From Alligator mississippiensis (Eukaryota > Chordata > Crocodylia > Alligatoridae), in the NCBI RefSeq assembly GCF_030867095.1, contig NC_081824.1, positions 115,948,162 through 116,012,161 on the forward strand: a DNA stretch of 64,000 bases. The letters run 5' to 3'. Positions 1-11,470 of this stretch are shown one piece after another. Below the pieces are notes generated by a model. That model was not told where the DNA came from, did no database searches, and saw nothing but the letters and a program-made list of their open reading frames with translations. Made by a program: the position numbers and the translations under genes. Each line of letters opens with the position of its first letter. Positions within the stretch are counted from its first letter, which is position 1.

Positions 1-683
1 AGGGGGAAAGTCCGCCCCTCAGGTCCCTCTCGTGCCCCTGGCACAAGGGCTCTGAGGCGAGGCTGGAGCCCGGGCCGGCGGCGGGACACGCGCCCCTGTC
101 CTGCGGACGCAGCGCCGCGGTCACACGGGGCGCAGGGAAGGAGTGGGCCGCCGAGGAGGCTGCAGCGGGGCTGGGGCGACCCCCGTGCGCACAGGCTGCT
201 CCACGTGGGGACGCCGCGTAAACACGACCGCAACCCCCCGGCGCTTGCAACAAGTCCCCGCACAAGTGCACAGCGGCGCCTGGGGCGGGGTTGCATCGCG
301 CAGCGCCCCCCGCCCCCCCCCTTTGGCTTTTGGCGGGGGGACGGCGCGCGCCACTGCGGGCGCAGCGTGTGCGCCAGGCAGGGCAGAGGGACACCGGTTG
401 CACGGACACAAGTGCGGGAGGAGCGCTGGGCTTCTCCCCTGGCCGCCCGCCTCCCCCTGCTCTGCAACACCGCCCCCCCCCTCCACACACATACACACGC
501 AGTCCTCCTCCTCCTCTCCTGTCTCGCAACTCCGCCGCCTTTTATTAGTGTGTGGAGCAAAAGGGAGGGGGGGGGTGGAGGGGATGTCCTGTGCGCGCCG
601 CGGGAACCGGGCAAAAGGGGAACCTCCCGGCGGAGCAGGAGGGGACACGGCGGGAGCCGCGCAGCGCCGGGGCCCCGCGCCCG

Positions 684-692
684 AGGTGAGTC
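684..692 (+). promoter_or_regulatory. candidate splice donor
   Basis: The sequence AG|GTGAGT at 684-691 is a close match to the vertebrate 5' splice-site consensus and sits inside the CpG island. It would fit the end of a GC-rich first exon transcribed rightward. A single-site match is weak evidence without transcript data. Confidence 0.35.
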
Positions 693-754
693 TGCCCGCG
701 CGTCCCCGGGCCCAGCCAGCCCGGCCTGGCGGGGAGGGGGGGGCGTGCAGGGAT

Positions 755-946
755 TTGTGTGTGTGTGTGGGGGGGGGTGTAGATGTATGTATGGAGGGGT
801 GTATGCGTACGCGTGTGTGTATGTGGGTGCATGTGTATAGTGTGCATTTGTATTTGCGTGTGTGTATGTGTGTATATATGTGGATAAGTGTGTGTGTATA
901 TATGTGTATATATGCATGAGTGTGCATATGTGTGTGTGTGTGTATG
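755..946. repeat. TG/TA-rich compound microsatellite
   Basis: The + strand consists of alternating TG runs with interspersed TATA and ATG units and a poly-G stretch near 769. It lies inside the CpG island. Alternating purine-pyrimidine DNA of this sort can adopt Z-form under torsion. Open frames through it are repeat artefacts. Confidence 0.9.
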
Positions 947-1500
947 GGGCATCTGTGCGCACCGGAGCCGGTGTTAGTGCACGCTATGTCCCGTCCAGGG
1001 GGCGGCGAAGCGGTGGCCGAGGGGAGCTGCTGCTGCCAAACCTCCGGCCTTCCCCCCCGCGTCCTGCTTCCCACTCCCGTGCACACACGCGCGCCCCCAG
1101 CTGCAGCGGGACGGGACGGGACGGGACAGGAGGGCCTGCCCCTGGCCCCATGCGGCCAGGCCGGCCAGAGCCTCCCCGCAGGTGATCGGGACACGCCGGG
1201 GACCCGCTGCCGCTGCGGTGCAGTGCCAGGGGGCAGACACACGCGCTCCTGCAGCGCCCCATGCCATTCGTGCACCCCCAGCCCCGACGGAGCTGCGCGC
1301 CCCGCTGCTAGCCGGCCCCGGCGGGTCCTTGCTGCCCGGCCCGGCAGCCGGGGGCTCTGGGAGACCCTGGAGGAGTTTGCGGGGCAGCCTGCTCTGCCCG
1401 GGGCCTCCCGGGCGGAGGGAGCGGGCCCGCGGCGTGTGCGGGGTGCGGGGGGGGCTCAGTGCTGAGAAGGGCACGACACGAAAACAGCCTCCTCCCAGAC

Positions 1501-2196
1501 CGCGCGTACCCACACACGTACACATTCAGACATATGCACACATATACACACAAACACGTGCAGATACATACCCACGCTGACACCCATACACACATACTGA
1601 GACCCAAATACTTACACACGCATACACACACTCAGACACACACACATACTTATACACACATATACCATACACGCATAGGCACACATACACACACAGAGAC
1701 ATGTACACGTACACACGCTCAGACACGGAAACACCTACACACATGCTTATATGCACATATACACGCAAGGAGACACATGCACATATATGCACATACGCAC
1801 ACTCAGACATACACATATACACACATATACATACATGCACAAATGCTCCTACACACAGCCATACACAGACGCGCACACAGACACACATAGACACATACGG
1901 ACAACATACACACAGACTCAGGCACACACAGACACATATACACATACGCACAATCACTCCCACACACTGAGCCACACACATACGCACACACATACAGACA
2001 CACACACACATACACAGACTCACGCAGACACACACTTATACAGATAGTCACACTCAGACACACACACATACAGATACAGACACTCAGGCGCGCACACGCA
2101 CTGAGATACGCATATACAGACACACTCAGACACACACTTATACAGATGCAGACACACTCAGGCACGCACACACACTGAGGCACACACACGTACATG
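1501..2196. repeat. long CA-rich compound microsatellite
   Basis: About 700 bases of + strand CA repeats are interrupted by TA, GA and CG dinucleotides (units such as CACACA, CATATACA, CAGACACA). The opposite strand is TG-rich, so the tract is in mirror orientation to the TG tracts at 755-946 and 2862-3255. The Thr/His-rich and Cys/Val-rich frames through it are artefacts. Confidence 0.95.
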
Positions 2197-2229
2197 CCGC
2201 CCTGGCTCGCTAGGGCTTGGGAGACATGA

Positions 2230-2560
2230 GATGTTTTTCTTTTTCTTTTGTGCGCGCGCCCCGTGCCCCGTGCCCCGTGCCCTGCAGCCTGTGCCCCAGG
2301 AGACGGGGCAGGATGGACGCAGGCAGCGGCACCACTGACGTGCCCATCTCAGCCCCACTCTCCCTCCCCGGCTCCGGCAGGGTCATTAACACGCGCTTTC
2401 CCCGCTGCGTTTCGTGTGCGCGGCAGCCGCTTCCCGGCTGCAGCCGTGAGACCGAGCGGCTCGTGTCAGCCTCTAATGACAGCCAGAGACACCCCCGCAC
2501 TCCCGCGGGCTCCTTGCACTGCTGGGGCAGGAGTGTGCAGGGGGTAGGCGCTGCCTCTTG
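2230..2560. promoter_or_regulatory. second GC/CpG-rich block
   Basis: CpG-rich sequence resumes after the CA tract, with GCGCGCGCC at about 2252, a triplicated CCCCGTG unit near 2259-2280, and further CpGs to about 2480. It probably belongs to the same CpG island, split by expansion of the CA tract. I see no exon that can be assigned to a gene. Confidence 0.45.
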
Positions 2561-2861
2561 TTTTAGTTTCTTTTCATTTCTGTTCGCTAAGGGACTCTCT
2601 CCCCTCCTCCCTTTTTGTTTTGTTTTGTTTGTTTGGTGGTTTGTTTTTTGCGGTTGTTTTCCTTCTGGTGTAAATGCAGACAGACAAAGTGGTGTGAGTT
2701 CAGGTTGTCCACCTCCTTCCCTCCCCCTCTTTCCCTTTCTCTCCACTGAAGAGGGCTAACAGCCCTAACCTGCTGCGGGAGAGAAGTCCAACCATCCCTT
2801 TCCCCTGGCTTGGGTGCTGCCTGGGCCTTGTGTTTTGGTTTGAAAGGGCTTCCACGTGGAA

Positions 2862-3211
2862 GTGTGTGCGTACTTGACTGTGTTTGTTTGTGTGTGTGTG
2901 TGTGTAAGAGATTGTGTGTGTTTGTACTTGACTGTGTGTTTCTGTGCGTGTTTGGACTTGACTGTGTTTGTATGTGTGTGTGCGTAGGAGGTGTGTGTTT
3001 GGACTTGACTGTCTTTGTGTGTGTGTGTAGGAGATTGTGTGTTTGGACTTGACTGTGTTTGTGTGCAGGAGGCTGTGTGTTTGTACTTGACTGTGTGTGT
3101 AGGAGGCTGTGTACTTGATTGTGAGTTTGCGTGTGTGTGTGTGTGTGTAGAAGGCTGTGTGTATTTGTACTTCATTTTGTGCATGTAGGAGACTGTGTGT
3201 GTTTGTACTTG

Positions 3212-3245
<34 letters not shown>

Positions 3246-3255
3246 TACTTGATCC
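2862..3255. repeat. TG-rich minisatellite with TTTGKACTTGACTGTG core
   Basis: A core close to TTTGTACTTGACTGTG recurs about ten times (near 2869, 2920, 2951, 2998, 3041, 3080, 3111, 3165, 3202 and 3241). The copies are separated by TG runs and a TAGGAG(R)YTGTG unit, at 30-55 base spacing. This is a degenerate tandem array, not a coding repeat: frames are open on both strands only because the units lack stops. Confidence 0.9.
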
Positions 3256-6200
3256 ACGAGGAGGTAACAGGATTCTCTGTGTTCAAACCCAATGGGCTGT
3301 TGCCCATTAATTTGCCTCTCTGGCTGTCATTACAGACATTTCTAAAATCTGATGGCTAAGGAGAAAACTGCGGGCTAGATTTCACTCAAAGGGGTCTTAC
3401 TTGTTAACCATTTTCTTTCTCTCCCTATTTTATTTTTTGGCTGCTTTGCCACACCCCTTAAATCCAGAGAGAAGACACTGACTGAGGAGGATGGCAGTGA
3501 GACCCAAAGGGCTTTTGACATTTTCTTGTTAATGGGAGGCGATAGTTTGTTTGTAGCCCCACTGTGTGTGTCTCTGTTGGTGTCCTGCAGGGAAGGGATT
3601 TAGGCAATAGTCAGTTTTGAGCGGTTTTAACAACCAGGAGCAAGGATTCCTGAGGTCCAGTCCCTGCCAATCAGGAATTGGCATCTAAAGTTTCATTTAC
3701 GTTTATGAAACTGCTAGTAAAAGCCAAGTACTTACCTGGTTGCTTTCCCATTATCCTAGGAGCAAACTCTATAGTAAAGCACCACCTTTTTTATCTAGTA
3801 ACTTCTGATGTACAGTTATTTGGGAATAGTTCAGAGAAAGAAATATTTCAAAGAAAGAAAGAAACCCTTGTAATGCATTTGTGATAATTGGAGGTCAAAC
3901 ATGAACTCGTTTCGCATAAAAATAACAAGAAACATAACTATAGTAACAGACTTTTACTGAAGCTTTGATTCACACATTTACAACAGGAGAAGAAAGGATG
4001 CTAAACAAACTAATTAGAAGTATATTTAACATAAAGCAATAGAGAAGTGGGTTTAATAATGAAATTTACTGGGTGAAATATATCACCATCTACAGTTGTA
4101 AATAAGTTTTCCTCAACTCCCTCCCCTCCCCCTGCCAAGTTCAGTGTTTTGTTATCATTCAGTAGGTAATACGTACTTTTTGTTTTTAAGCATTGAAGTG
4201 CTGGGATGTATCATAATTTCATTTTCCAAATACAAATCATTAAATTTTTTTTTTTATAGCCACTACATTCCTAAAACTATTGTAGACTTCCCTTTTTTTC
4301 CAACAATATACTCCTATAATAGATAACTTTGTATTCCTACAACATAAATCATACAAATTTAATTGAAGTGGAAATACAAATGAATGAATTCCTCATCTAC
4401 TTCTTTTTGTACGTTTTAACATTTTGTTATCTGGGTTGAATCTGAAACGAACAACACACAGTTCCCTGTTTTCTTTACAAATTTCTGGTATTCATGCTAG
4501 TAAATTGTTTTGAATCAGTTGCGACATTCTGAGGGGAAAATATAAGACAAAAGCGTCCAATCATTTTGTACTTACATAACTTTGTTCACATGATATGTGC
4601 ATAGTTATTGAAAATAATGTTAAATATATTTTGGTTATCTTGAATCCTACTGGTGAATCTTCAATTGTAATTTATACCATCAGGACTTTTATATATTGCT
4701 TTCTTGGAATGCATTTTGCATTGGAAAGCTATTCTGATATAACTGACTGTGAAGTGGACAAAATTTTAGATCAGGTTCCTCTTCTCACTGAAGGTCTTTG
4801 TTACCTATATGTTTCCCAGTGAAAATGTGCTGTGTGCAGCCGCTACTGCATGTTTTTAGCTTATGATAAAAACTTTGAATGCTACTGTTGAAACTGAGTT
4901 CAACTCTTGTATATTGTAGTTTTATCTCATATTATAATAAATAATTTGGTAGATAAGAGACAAAAGTATGTACTATCGATGTGTTGGTATATTTGACAGT
5001 GCTCATTCCAGTTTTCAAGTGATAACATTTAAACTCCCTTCCTCTGCTTTTATAAAACGTGACCTAGGATTAAAAAACCTCTTCCTAAAACATATATATG
5101 TTAAGCAAATATTAATTATTTATATTATCTTTTTCTGTTTTGAGAAAGACGACTTTATGAACTCTGGGTAAAACAGGTCTCCTTTTTTATAAGGAGAGTT
5201 TATTCAGCATACTTCTATATTAGAGCTGCTGATCATATTTCACAGAGCTGTTAAAGCACTTAAAACCTAAAATTAGGTACTGTCTGGTAGTAAATATTTC
5301 AAATCACTCCTTGAAGAAATAAATAGAGAAGTGTGCTTTAAAAAAAAAGATATTTTGAAATGTCATTGAACAGAAATGGCCGTGCTTTTGCTTGTGTTAA
5401 ATATAATACACTTACAACTTAAAGCTCTTTGCTCTCTGCACTTTGAGGGTGGTTCCCCCAGCCAAAAAAAATTCCTTGATCTCTTCTAAACTACTATCAC
5501 CTAAAGAATCTTAAATTAATTATACCACAATCAGGTATTTTGTTACAACAGGTACTGCTTGAACAAAAGTGATACCAAGAAGTATCAAATGAATTTCTAA
5601 CATACCTGTACTTCCAGTGGTTATTTTTTACCACGTGTATTCAGTTGCTTATTGACATAAATGCTGGTGGAACACTTACTATTACAGAACACATGAAACA
5701 TTTTTTTTCTCTAAACCTGTGACCACAACTATATTTAATATCTGTATTTTATTTTTCTTGTATGTCAGTTTGATTTATTTTTCAGTTTGGAATGCAGAGC
5801 TAAGTTCACTTATTTATAATCATATAGTTACAATTTGCAAAAAGAATATAAACCCAGACAAACTGAGCAATTTACAAATAGTTGTCAAGTTTGCCAAGTG
5901 TTTTTAAAGCTTTGTAAAAGTCAACCAGTAAACCAGATTTAGTAGGAGCATCACAGATTCTGAAATGACATATAATGATACCTGAGGTTTTATTGTGTAC
6001 TTCAGTGAACTCTGTGATTTCTAGCCATCTTGGAGTTCATGTTTATTATGACTAAGGAAACAAATGGTTTCTATAAAGCTTTCAAAAATTTTGCAACAGA
6101 AAAGCAGAATATCATGTGATTTAGAGAGAATACTTAATATTTAGATTATGGTTTCAGAGGTTTGTAAGTAAACTTTACAATGCAATATTTAAAGCAGATT

Positions 6201-9200
6201 CAGTGTGGGTGTTTATTGTCTTTAGTTTTAGGTATTATATAAATGCGAGTCCAACTGTAACCTTTCCTGTCATTGAAGAGCACTAATTGATCTTGCAGGC
6301 CCTGACATAATAGTATAGTTTGATATTTGAAACCTTTCAGCTTTGGCATGGCCCTTTAATCACCCCTGAGATTTCAGATCATGGTTCTACTGAAGATATA
6401 AAAATCTTACTCTTTTGAAATTAAGTAAAAATGCTTATTAAAAGTAAACTCTGTATGTGTTTGCTTCCTTTTGAAGTCAGTGGGAGTTTTAGCTGTCTGA
6501 ACTCTGAAACTGACTGATTAGATCTTCCAGTCTGCAGTTAAAAATACTTACATGGTGGCATTTTAGATATTAATATATAGAAACAGCAATTCTTTGGAAA
6601 GTGATCATTTTGACCAAGTCCATGCTACTGTCCTGTGTCTTGTATTTGTCATTAAACCAGAAGTGCTTAAGGGAATCTGGACCCTTTTTTCTTTTCACAA
6701 CAATGTGAAAACTCTGATATGAGGAACATATGTCTGGCAAATATAGAATGAATTTTATGCAGAAAATCTATTTATTTAAAATGTGCATTTATATTCCATA
6801 ATCTAAGTAGTAATGTTACCTGAAATAATCTACTGAAGACACATACAGTATGGGACCTTAGTGTAAAATATTTCATGCCAATTACTGGATATATGGTCCA
6901 TATATTGCTTAAATAGTAAATTTATCTTTCAGGTTTTTTTAAATCCTATATTAAAACAGGATGGACACCCCAGTACATAAGTCTCATTACAGGGTTCTCG
7001 TGCTGATCGGTCCCTATATACAAGCTGTGACATTTTCAGCAAAATGGCTGAGTTTAGTGGACTCAGAGAAGAAAATTTTAAACATACTGTATTTGCAATT
7101 GTTTCCAAGTTCATTATGGCAGTAAATCATTCTTCAAGAACTTTCAGAGCTTTGTGGACTTAAGCAAGTTCAGCACAATTTTTCTCTTTAAGATCCTAGG
7201 CCCAGTTGCTGAGGTCCCTAGCTCTACTGATTTCAAAGAGAGGATTTCAATGACAGGATTCTCATTGTTTAAGGATTTGGACCCTACTCTATAGAACAAA
7301 AGGAAAAATCATTGTGGTTCCATGCTACGTTGCTTTATCTAGAAATACAGTATAATCAGTAAGTTTCTGAGAAAATGTTTAATAGTATATGACCAATGTA
7401 ATTTCTCAAGAGCAGCTTATTTGGACAACAGTGGTAGAGTACAGTATCTCTGTGTTGTTGCTGAACTGTATAATTTTGTAATTCAACTCCTCCACACATT
7501 GTGAAGACCTGCCAAAATCATGACAAAATATCTTCATATAAAAGGTGGCATTTTGTATCCATGATAACGTTTAGCTTTTTTATTTAAAGATCAATTCATA
7601 TTTATTTTTTGTTGATGAAATATTCAAAGCATAACACTCTGTTACTTATTTGACCTGACCCAACTAAAGTTCACATTGAAAGCAATGAAAAGAATTAATG
7701 ATGCCTTTTTTTAATTGGATTGAAGCATAGAGTAAGCATTTTGCGATTGACACATCTATAATTAAACCACAAAAATCTACATTAGCATGCCATTAAGGGA
7801 CTGATTTAGACCACAAAACAAAGAAATATGGAGTTAAGCTCAAAGCTTTGAGCAGAATTCTGTTTATTATTTGCATGTAGCTCTTGAAATCAATGCTGTT
7901 GCGTGGGTGTAACTGGAAACGTAAATTTGACCCTTTGTGTTAGCTTTTCAGCTGGCATAAATCGGCACAGGTCTGTTGAAATGAGTGTAGCTCTCCTAAC
8001 CTTATACTAGCTAAGGCTCAAGCCCTTTATCTTTAACTCAGTTTGTAATGCCTCAAGGTAGTACAGTACACATTTTGTGTAATGTTACATGCTCAGTTTG
8101 GAGATGCCTGCAATCTGCTGACAAAACAAAGTGGATTAAGGATAAAGTTACAGCCATCCCCTGATTTTCTTCTATTTTAAGGATTTTCAGACTCTTATGT
8201 TCAAATATCTTATTCATTTTTTTACAGCCCAGAAGCAAAAGGAAAAGGAAAAAAAAAACTTGAGGCTAATTATCTCTTTTGAATACTGGTTTCATCAAAC
8301 ATATTATATCAAATGACTTTTGCTTTTCTCCAGATAGTTTTGGTGCCCCAAAAGTGAGTAGTTAGACCATGTTTACATTAATAAGTAAAGTTGAAGCAAC
8401 AGAAGTTGCTAAGTCTAGCACATAAGTTAAAGCATATTAAACTCCTGCTGCATGTTTAAGCCATTTAAAAATAGAGTTGCTTAGTTTGCTATGGCTTATT
8501 CCAAAATACTTACAGAGCGTTAATGTCATGTTACACCTAAATGAGAAGCATCCACATGGAGTGTGACACTTTAATGTATGTGACTTGACTTAAAAGCATT
8601 TGTTGAGTTCTCTTTGTTTTCTTGAGTACCTGGGTACAAACTTGATTTCAAAGAAACAAGAATAATCTAGGTAGGCATTCAGATTTCCTTGCCAAGTTCA
8701 GTCAGTGCTTCTATTATTCCAGTTCTGCCATCAGGAGGACTAATGGATGGTTAACTGTGTGCTAAACAGTAGTAGTTTTGCAATCTGCATAATTGGGTAA
8801 TAGGGAGACCCCATTTTCAGCTTTTATCCAAGTAACCTTTGGAGCTATATAGGTCCCCACAGGTGGAAGGCTAAATTGGTAATACACTATGCTACCTTTA
8901 TGAATATTTATTATACCCTGTTCCAATATAAAACTGCTATAGTATCTTGTCTTAATCCGTCTCAGTTATTTGCACTGTTATCCATCAACCAACTCTGACA
9001 TTGCAAAGCAATAGTTCTGAGTGTAGTTTCAGTGAGTGTGGTAATGTCCTTCATGTGAAGTGGCCACTTGAAGCCTTGTCTATTTATTTTTATTTTCTGT
9101 CTCATTCCTATTGAGATAGATACCAAAAACTGTATTAAGGTATGCTCTATTCCACTTCCTCTGGACTAGAGTTTGTGGCTAGTTTATATAGGCAAATTTT

Positions 9201-9940
9201 GGCTTGGTCACAGTTGAAATAGAATTTGAGTGCTCAACAAACTCCCTAAGGAGTATTGTAAATATTTATACTACCATGCTATGGTTTTTGGTTCTCCTAG
9301 AAAACTATAAGTAGAATATATCTTACAGATGCGCTAGAAACTGGTTCATTCTGCATCGTTTAGATTGCAGGGGGTCTTTAGAGCAAGCACCGTGCTTTTG
9401 TTCTGTTGTTGTACAGTGTGAACACAGTGAAATCCTGCTGGTCCATGATTAGTCCATGACTAGTCACTTGTGCCTTGGTGGTAAGATAACATAAATTACT
9501 AATTGCATGGAGACTTTTGGCATCTAATGGAGGTAACAGTCATGGCTTGTGGCATATGTATACAGAAATATAAGTATAAAATCATATAAAGTTTGCAGGT
9601 GTGTTCACTATTGTCTCAGACCTGCTCTTATGAAGGGAAGACAAAACATAATTATATTGGAAATAGAATCTAATCTTCAAAAAGTTTTTTTTTAATTGCT
9701 GTCTCTGTGAGGTGAATCATTTCTAACAGTGGTCATTGTCTTTTGTTGCTTTGGAAAATATTTAATTCATGCCATGTATTTTTTAGTTAATCTCCATTCT
9801 TACAAAGTAATACTCAACACAATATTTTAAACACACTATTTTAAAAGTTTGCTAAATTATTTTTATATATTTGGTCATAAATTAACATTAAAATACTCCT
9901 GGTACACCATGCATTATGGGTTTTTGAAATCAGATCTTCC
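3256..9940. other. AT-rich non-coding stretch (intron or intergenic)
   Basis: Base composition falls sharply to AT-rich. Only short open frames (under about 75 codons) occur, none with recognisable domains. A fragment with the AGTCAGTGGGAGTTTT motif at 6474-6490 resembles other short repeats in this window. I see no exon, RNA gene or intact mobile element. Conserved non-coding elements could be present but cannot be judged from one sequence. Confidence 0.6.
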
Positions 9941-9944
9941 AATA

Positions 9945-10880
9945 TTTTAAAAGTTTGATTAATAAAGTTAATAGTGTTGGGTTAGTAGACTTCTTTAAGG
10001 CTTTGGACTTGGTATTACATGGTGTTTTGATAGCAAAACTTGAAGTATTTAAAATCAATATGGCATGCATTAAATGGATCAAAAACTGGTTAAATGGTAT
10101 AAACAGAGAATCTCTGATAAGCAGCTACATTTCTAGCAGGGTTCTGCACAGATTGCTTATTATTAGATGTATATTATTTAACATTTTATCAGTGGCCAAC
10201 TAAAAACCTAAATTAGTACTGTTGAAGTTTGTAGATGACAAAGATTGGTACATGATAAATCATTAAGATGATGGGTCACTAATACAGAATGATCTGGATT
10301 ATGTGGTAAACTGGGCACAAGCAAACAATCTGCATTGCACTGTGACTAAATGAAAGTCGTAAGTTTGTACAAAAAGGTAGTTGCAGAAGGTCAGACTACT
10401 CTGGAAAGTAGTGACTTGAAAAATACCTTGCCTGCCACTGTGCTTGATAATCAGTTGAATGGGAGCTGCTAGTGCCATGCTGTATATAGAAGGGTTGATA
10501 AACAGGACAATATTGAGCAGTAGAACGGTTGCATTACTTCTGTATTTGGTACTGTTAGAACTGCCACTGAAACATTATCTTCAGTTCTAGACTCCATACT
10601 TCCAGAGAGACATTAAAAAAAATGGAGATATTTCAGAAAGAAGGCACAAGAATGATTAAAGAAATACAAATAAATGTTATACAAATATAAAGAAATGCTT
10701 TATAGTGAAAAATTTAAAGAAGTTTAAATTTAGTTAGTTTTTTTGAAGGCAAGGAATGCCTTGATTTATAAGTGCCTATATGGGGAGTAGAAGTATAATA
10801 AAAGGACTCTGCAGACTAGAAGAAAAAGTATAATAAGAGCCACTTTTTGAACATGGAAGATAGACAAATTCAGGGTAAAA
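9945..10880 (+). mobile_element. ancient degraded CR1-like LINE fragment, plus strand
   Basis: Conceptual translation across broken frames follows the order of the CR1 reverse transcriptase. A decayed motif-A region reads VDFFKALDLVLHGVLIAKL at about 9985-10040, followed by WIKNWLNG. Then come a remnant of the VPQGSVLGPILF region (SRVLHRLLIIRCILFNIL), FVDDKDW around 10230 in place of FADDTKLW, VVNWAQANNLHC, and later YLQF-TPYFQRDIKK, the counterpart of the C-terminal LEYCIQFWAPQFKKD segment of the CR1 copy near 57 kb. Many stops and frameshifts make it a dead fossil, much older than the copy near 57 kb. Edges are approximate and no target duplication is visible. Confidence 0.75.
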
Positions 10881-10974
10881 ATCAGGCAGTTTTTTTTTTA
10901 CAGCATCTAATGCAGTGAACTTGGGTTCATGAACTCTATATATGTACTCTATATATATCTTAGTTAGTCTAAAT

Positions 10975-11470
10975 GGCTAGGGATAGAAATTACACGTAAA
11001 CTGGTAAAAGTAATCAGAAACTGGTTCAAATCTGTAACTCAACAGAAGTTCAGTGGATATAAACTACTTTCAAAATGGCTAAAACAGTTTAAGATCAACC
11101 TGGATGCAGTATCAGACTTGACTGATTTAGGTTAAATCAGTTCATTGAACTTCTGTCCCACATCCCCTCCAGATTAAAATTAACTCAGTCCCCCAGCATC
11201 CCAGGATGCTTTGTACCTCCCTAGTAAATGCCCTCTCCTGCGAGGTAGACAGGCTAGTCTTGGCTCAAGCTGTCTGGCCAGCTGAGCAGGGAGGCATGCT
11301 CTAGCACCCCCTGACTTCTGGCCTGGGTCACTGCAGGCATATAGCTGCATTTCCAGAATCAGAAGTGAATGTCTGTTTACTTGCTTATCAGTTCAATCTG
11401 CGCAGCTGAGACTAACCTGCAAAGATTGAATTGATTCAGCCTTAGACTTTTCGACTGTCTGTACTCAGCC
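10975..11470 (+). mobile_element. F1 TIR DNA element, copy A
   Basis: The left end reads GGCTAGGGATAGAAATTACA and the right end CTGTCTGTACTCAGCC, which are diverged inverted repeats of GGCTAGGGACAGA. The body carries the family hallmarks: AAACTGGT repeats, ATCAGAAACTGGTT, GCAGTATCAGACTTGACTGA, and the right-hand GCAAAGATTGAATTGATTCA. At about 496 bp and without coding capacity it is non-autonomous. A hAT-like origin is possible, but no clear target duplication is seen. Confidence 0.75.

Larger units (their letters stand above)
1..1490. promoter_or_regulatory. CpG island, probable promoter / first exon region
   Basis: This block is very rich in G, C and CpG, unlike the AT-rich sequence after about 3.3 kb. 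A GC box (GGGGCGGGG) lies at 282-290, and a tandem GGGAC run at about 1107-1128. A consensus splice donor on the + strand (GAG then GTGAGT) is at 685/686, and a weaker one (CAG then GTGATC) near 1181. No TATA box is evident. CpG islands of this size in vertebrates usually mark promoters, so a first, perhaps non-coding, exon ending at 685 is plausible. Direction of transcription is not proven. Open frames on both strands here are low-complexity products of GC and CA/TG bias and match no family I recognise. The TG tract at 755-946 interrupts the island. Confidence 0.6.

Noticed and set aside
121..1631. Long open frames on both strands across the CpG island and microsatellites
   Set aside because: They overlap on both strands, are rich in Pro/Arg/Ala or His/Thr repeats, and are stop-poor only because of GC bias and CA/TG repeats. 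No domain is recognisable.
2862..3255. CRISPR-like array of repeated cores with variable spacers
   Set aside because: The spacers are themselves TG runs, the repeats are imperfect and irregularly spaced, and the context is vertebrate. It is a minisatellite.
1459..3307. His/Thr-rich and Cys/Val-rich frames of 100-185 codons
   Set aside because: Direct translations of CA/TG repeats and the TG minisatellite.
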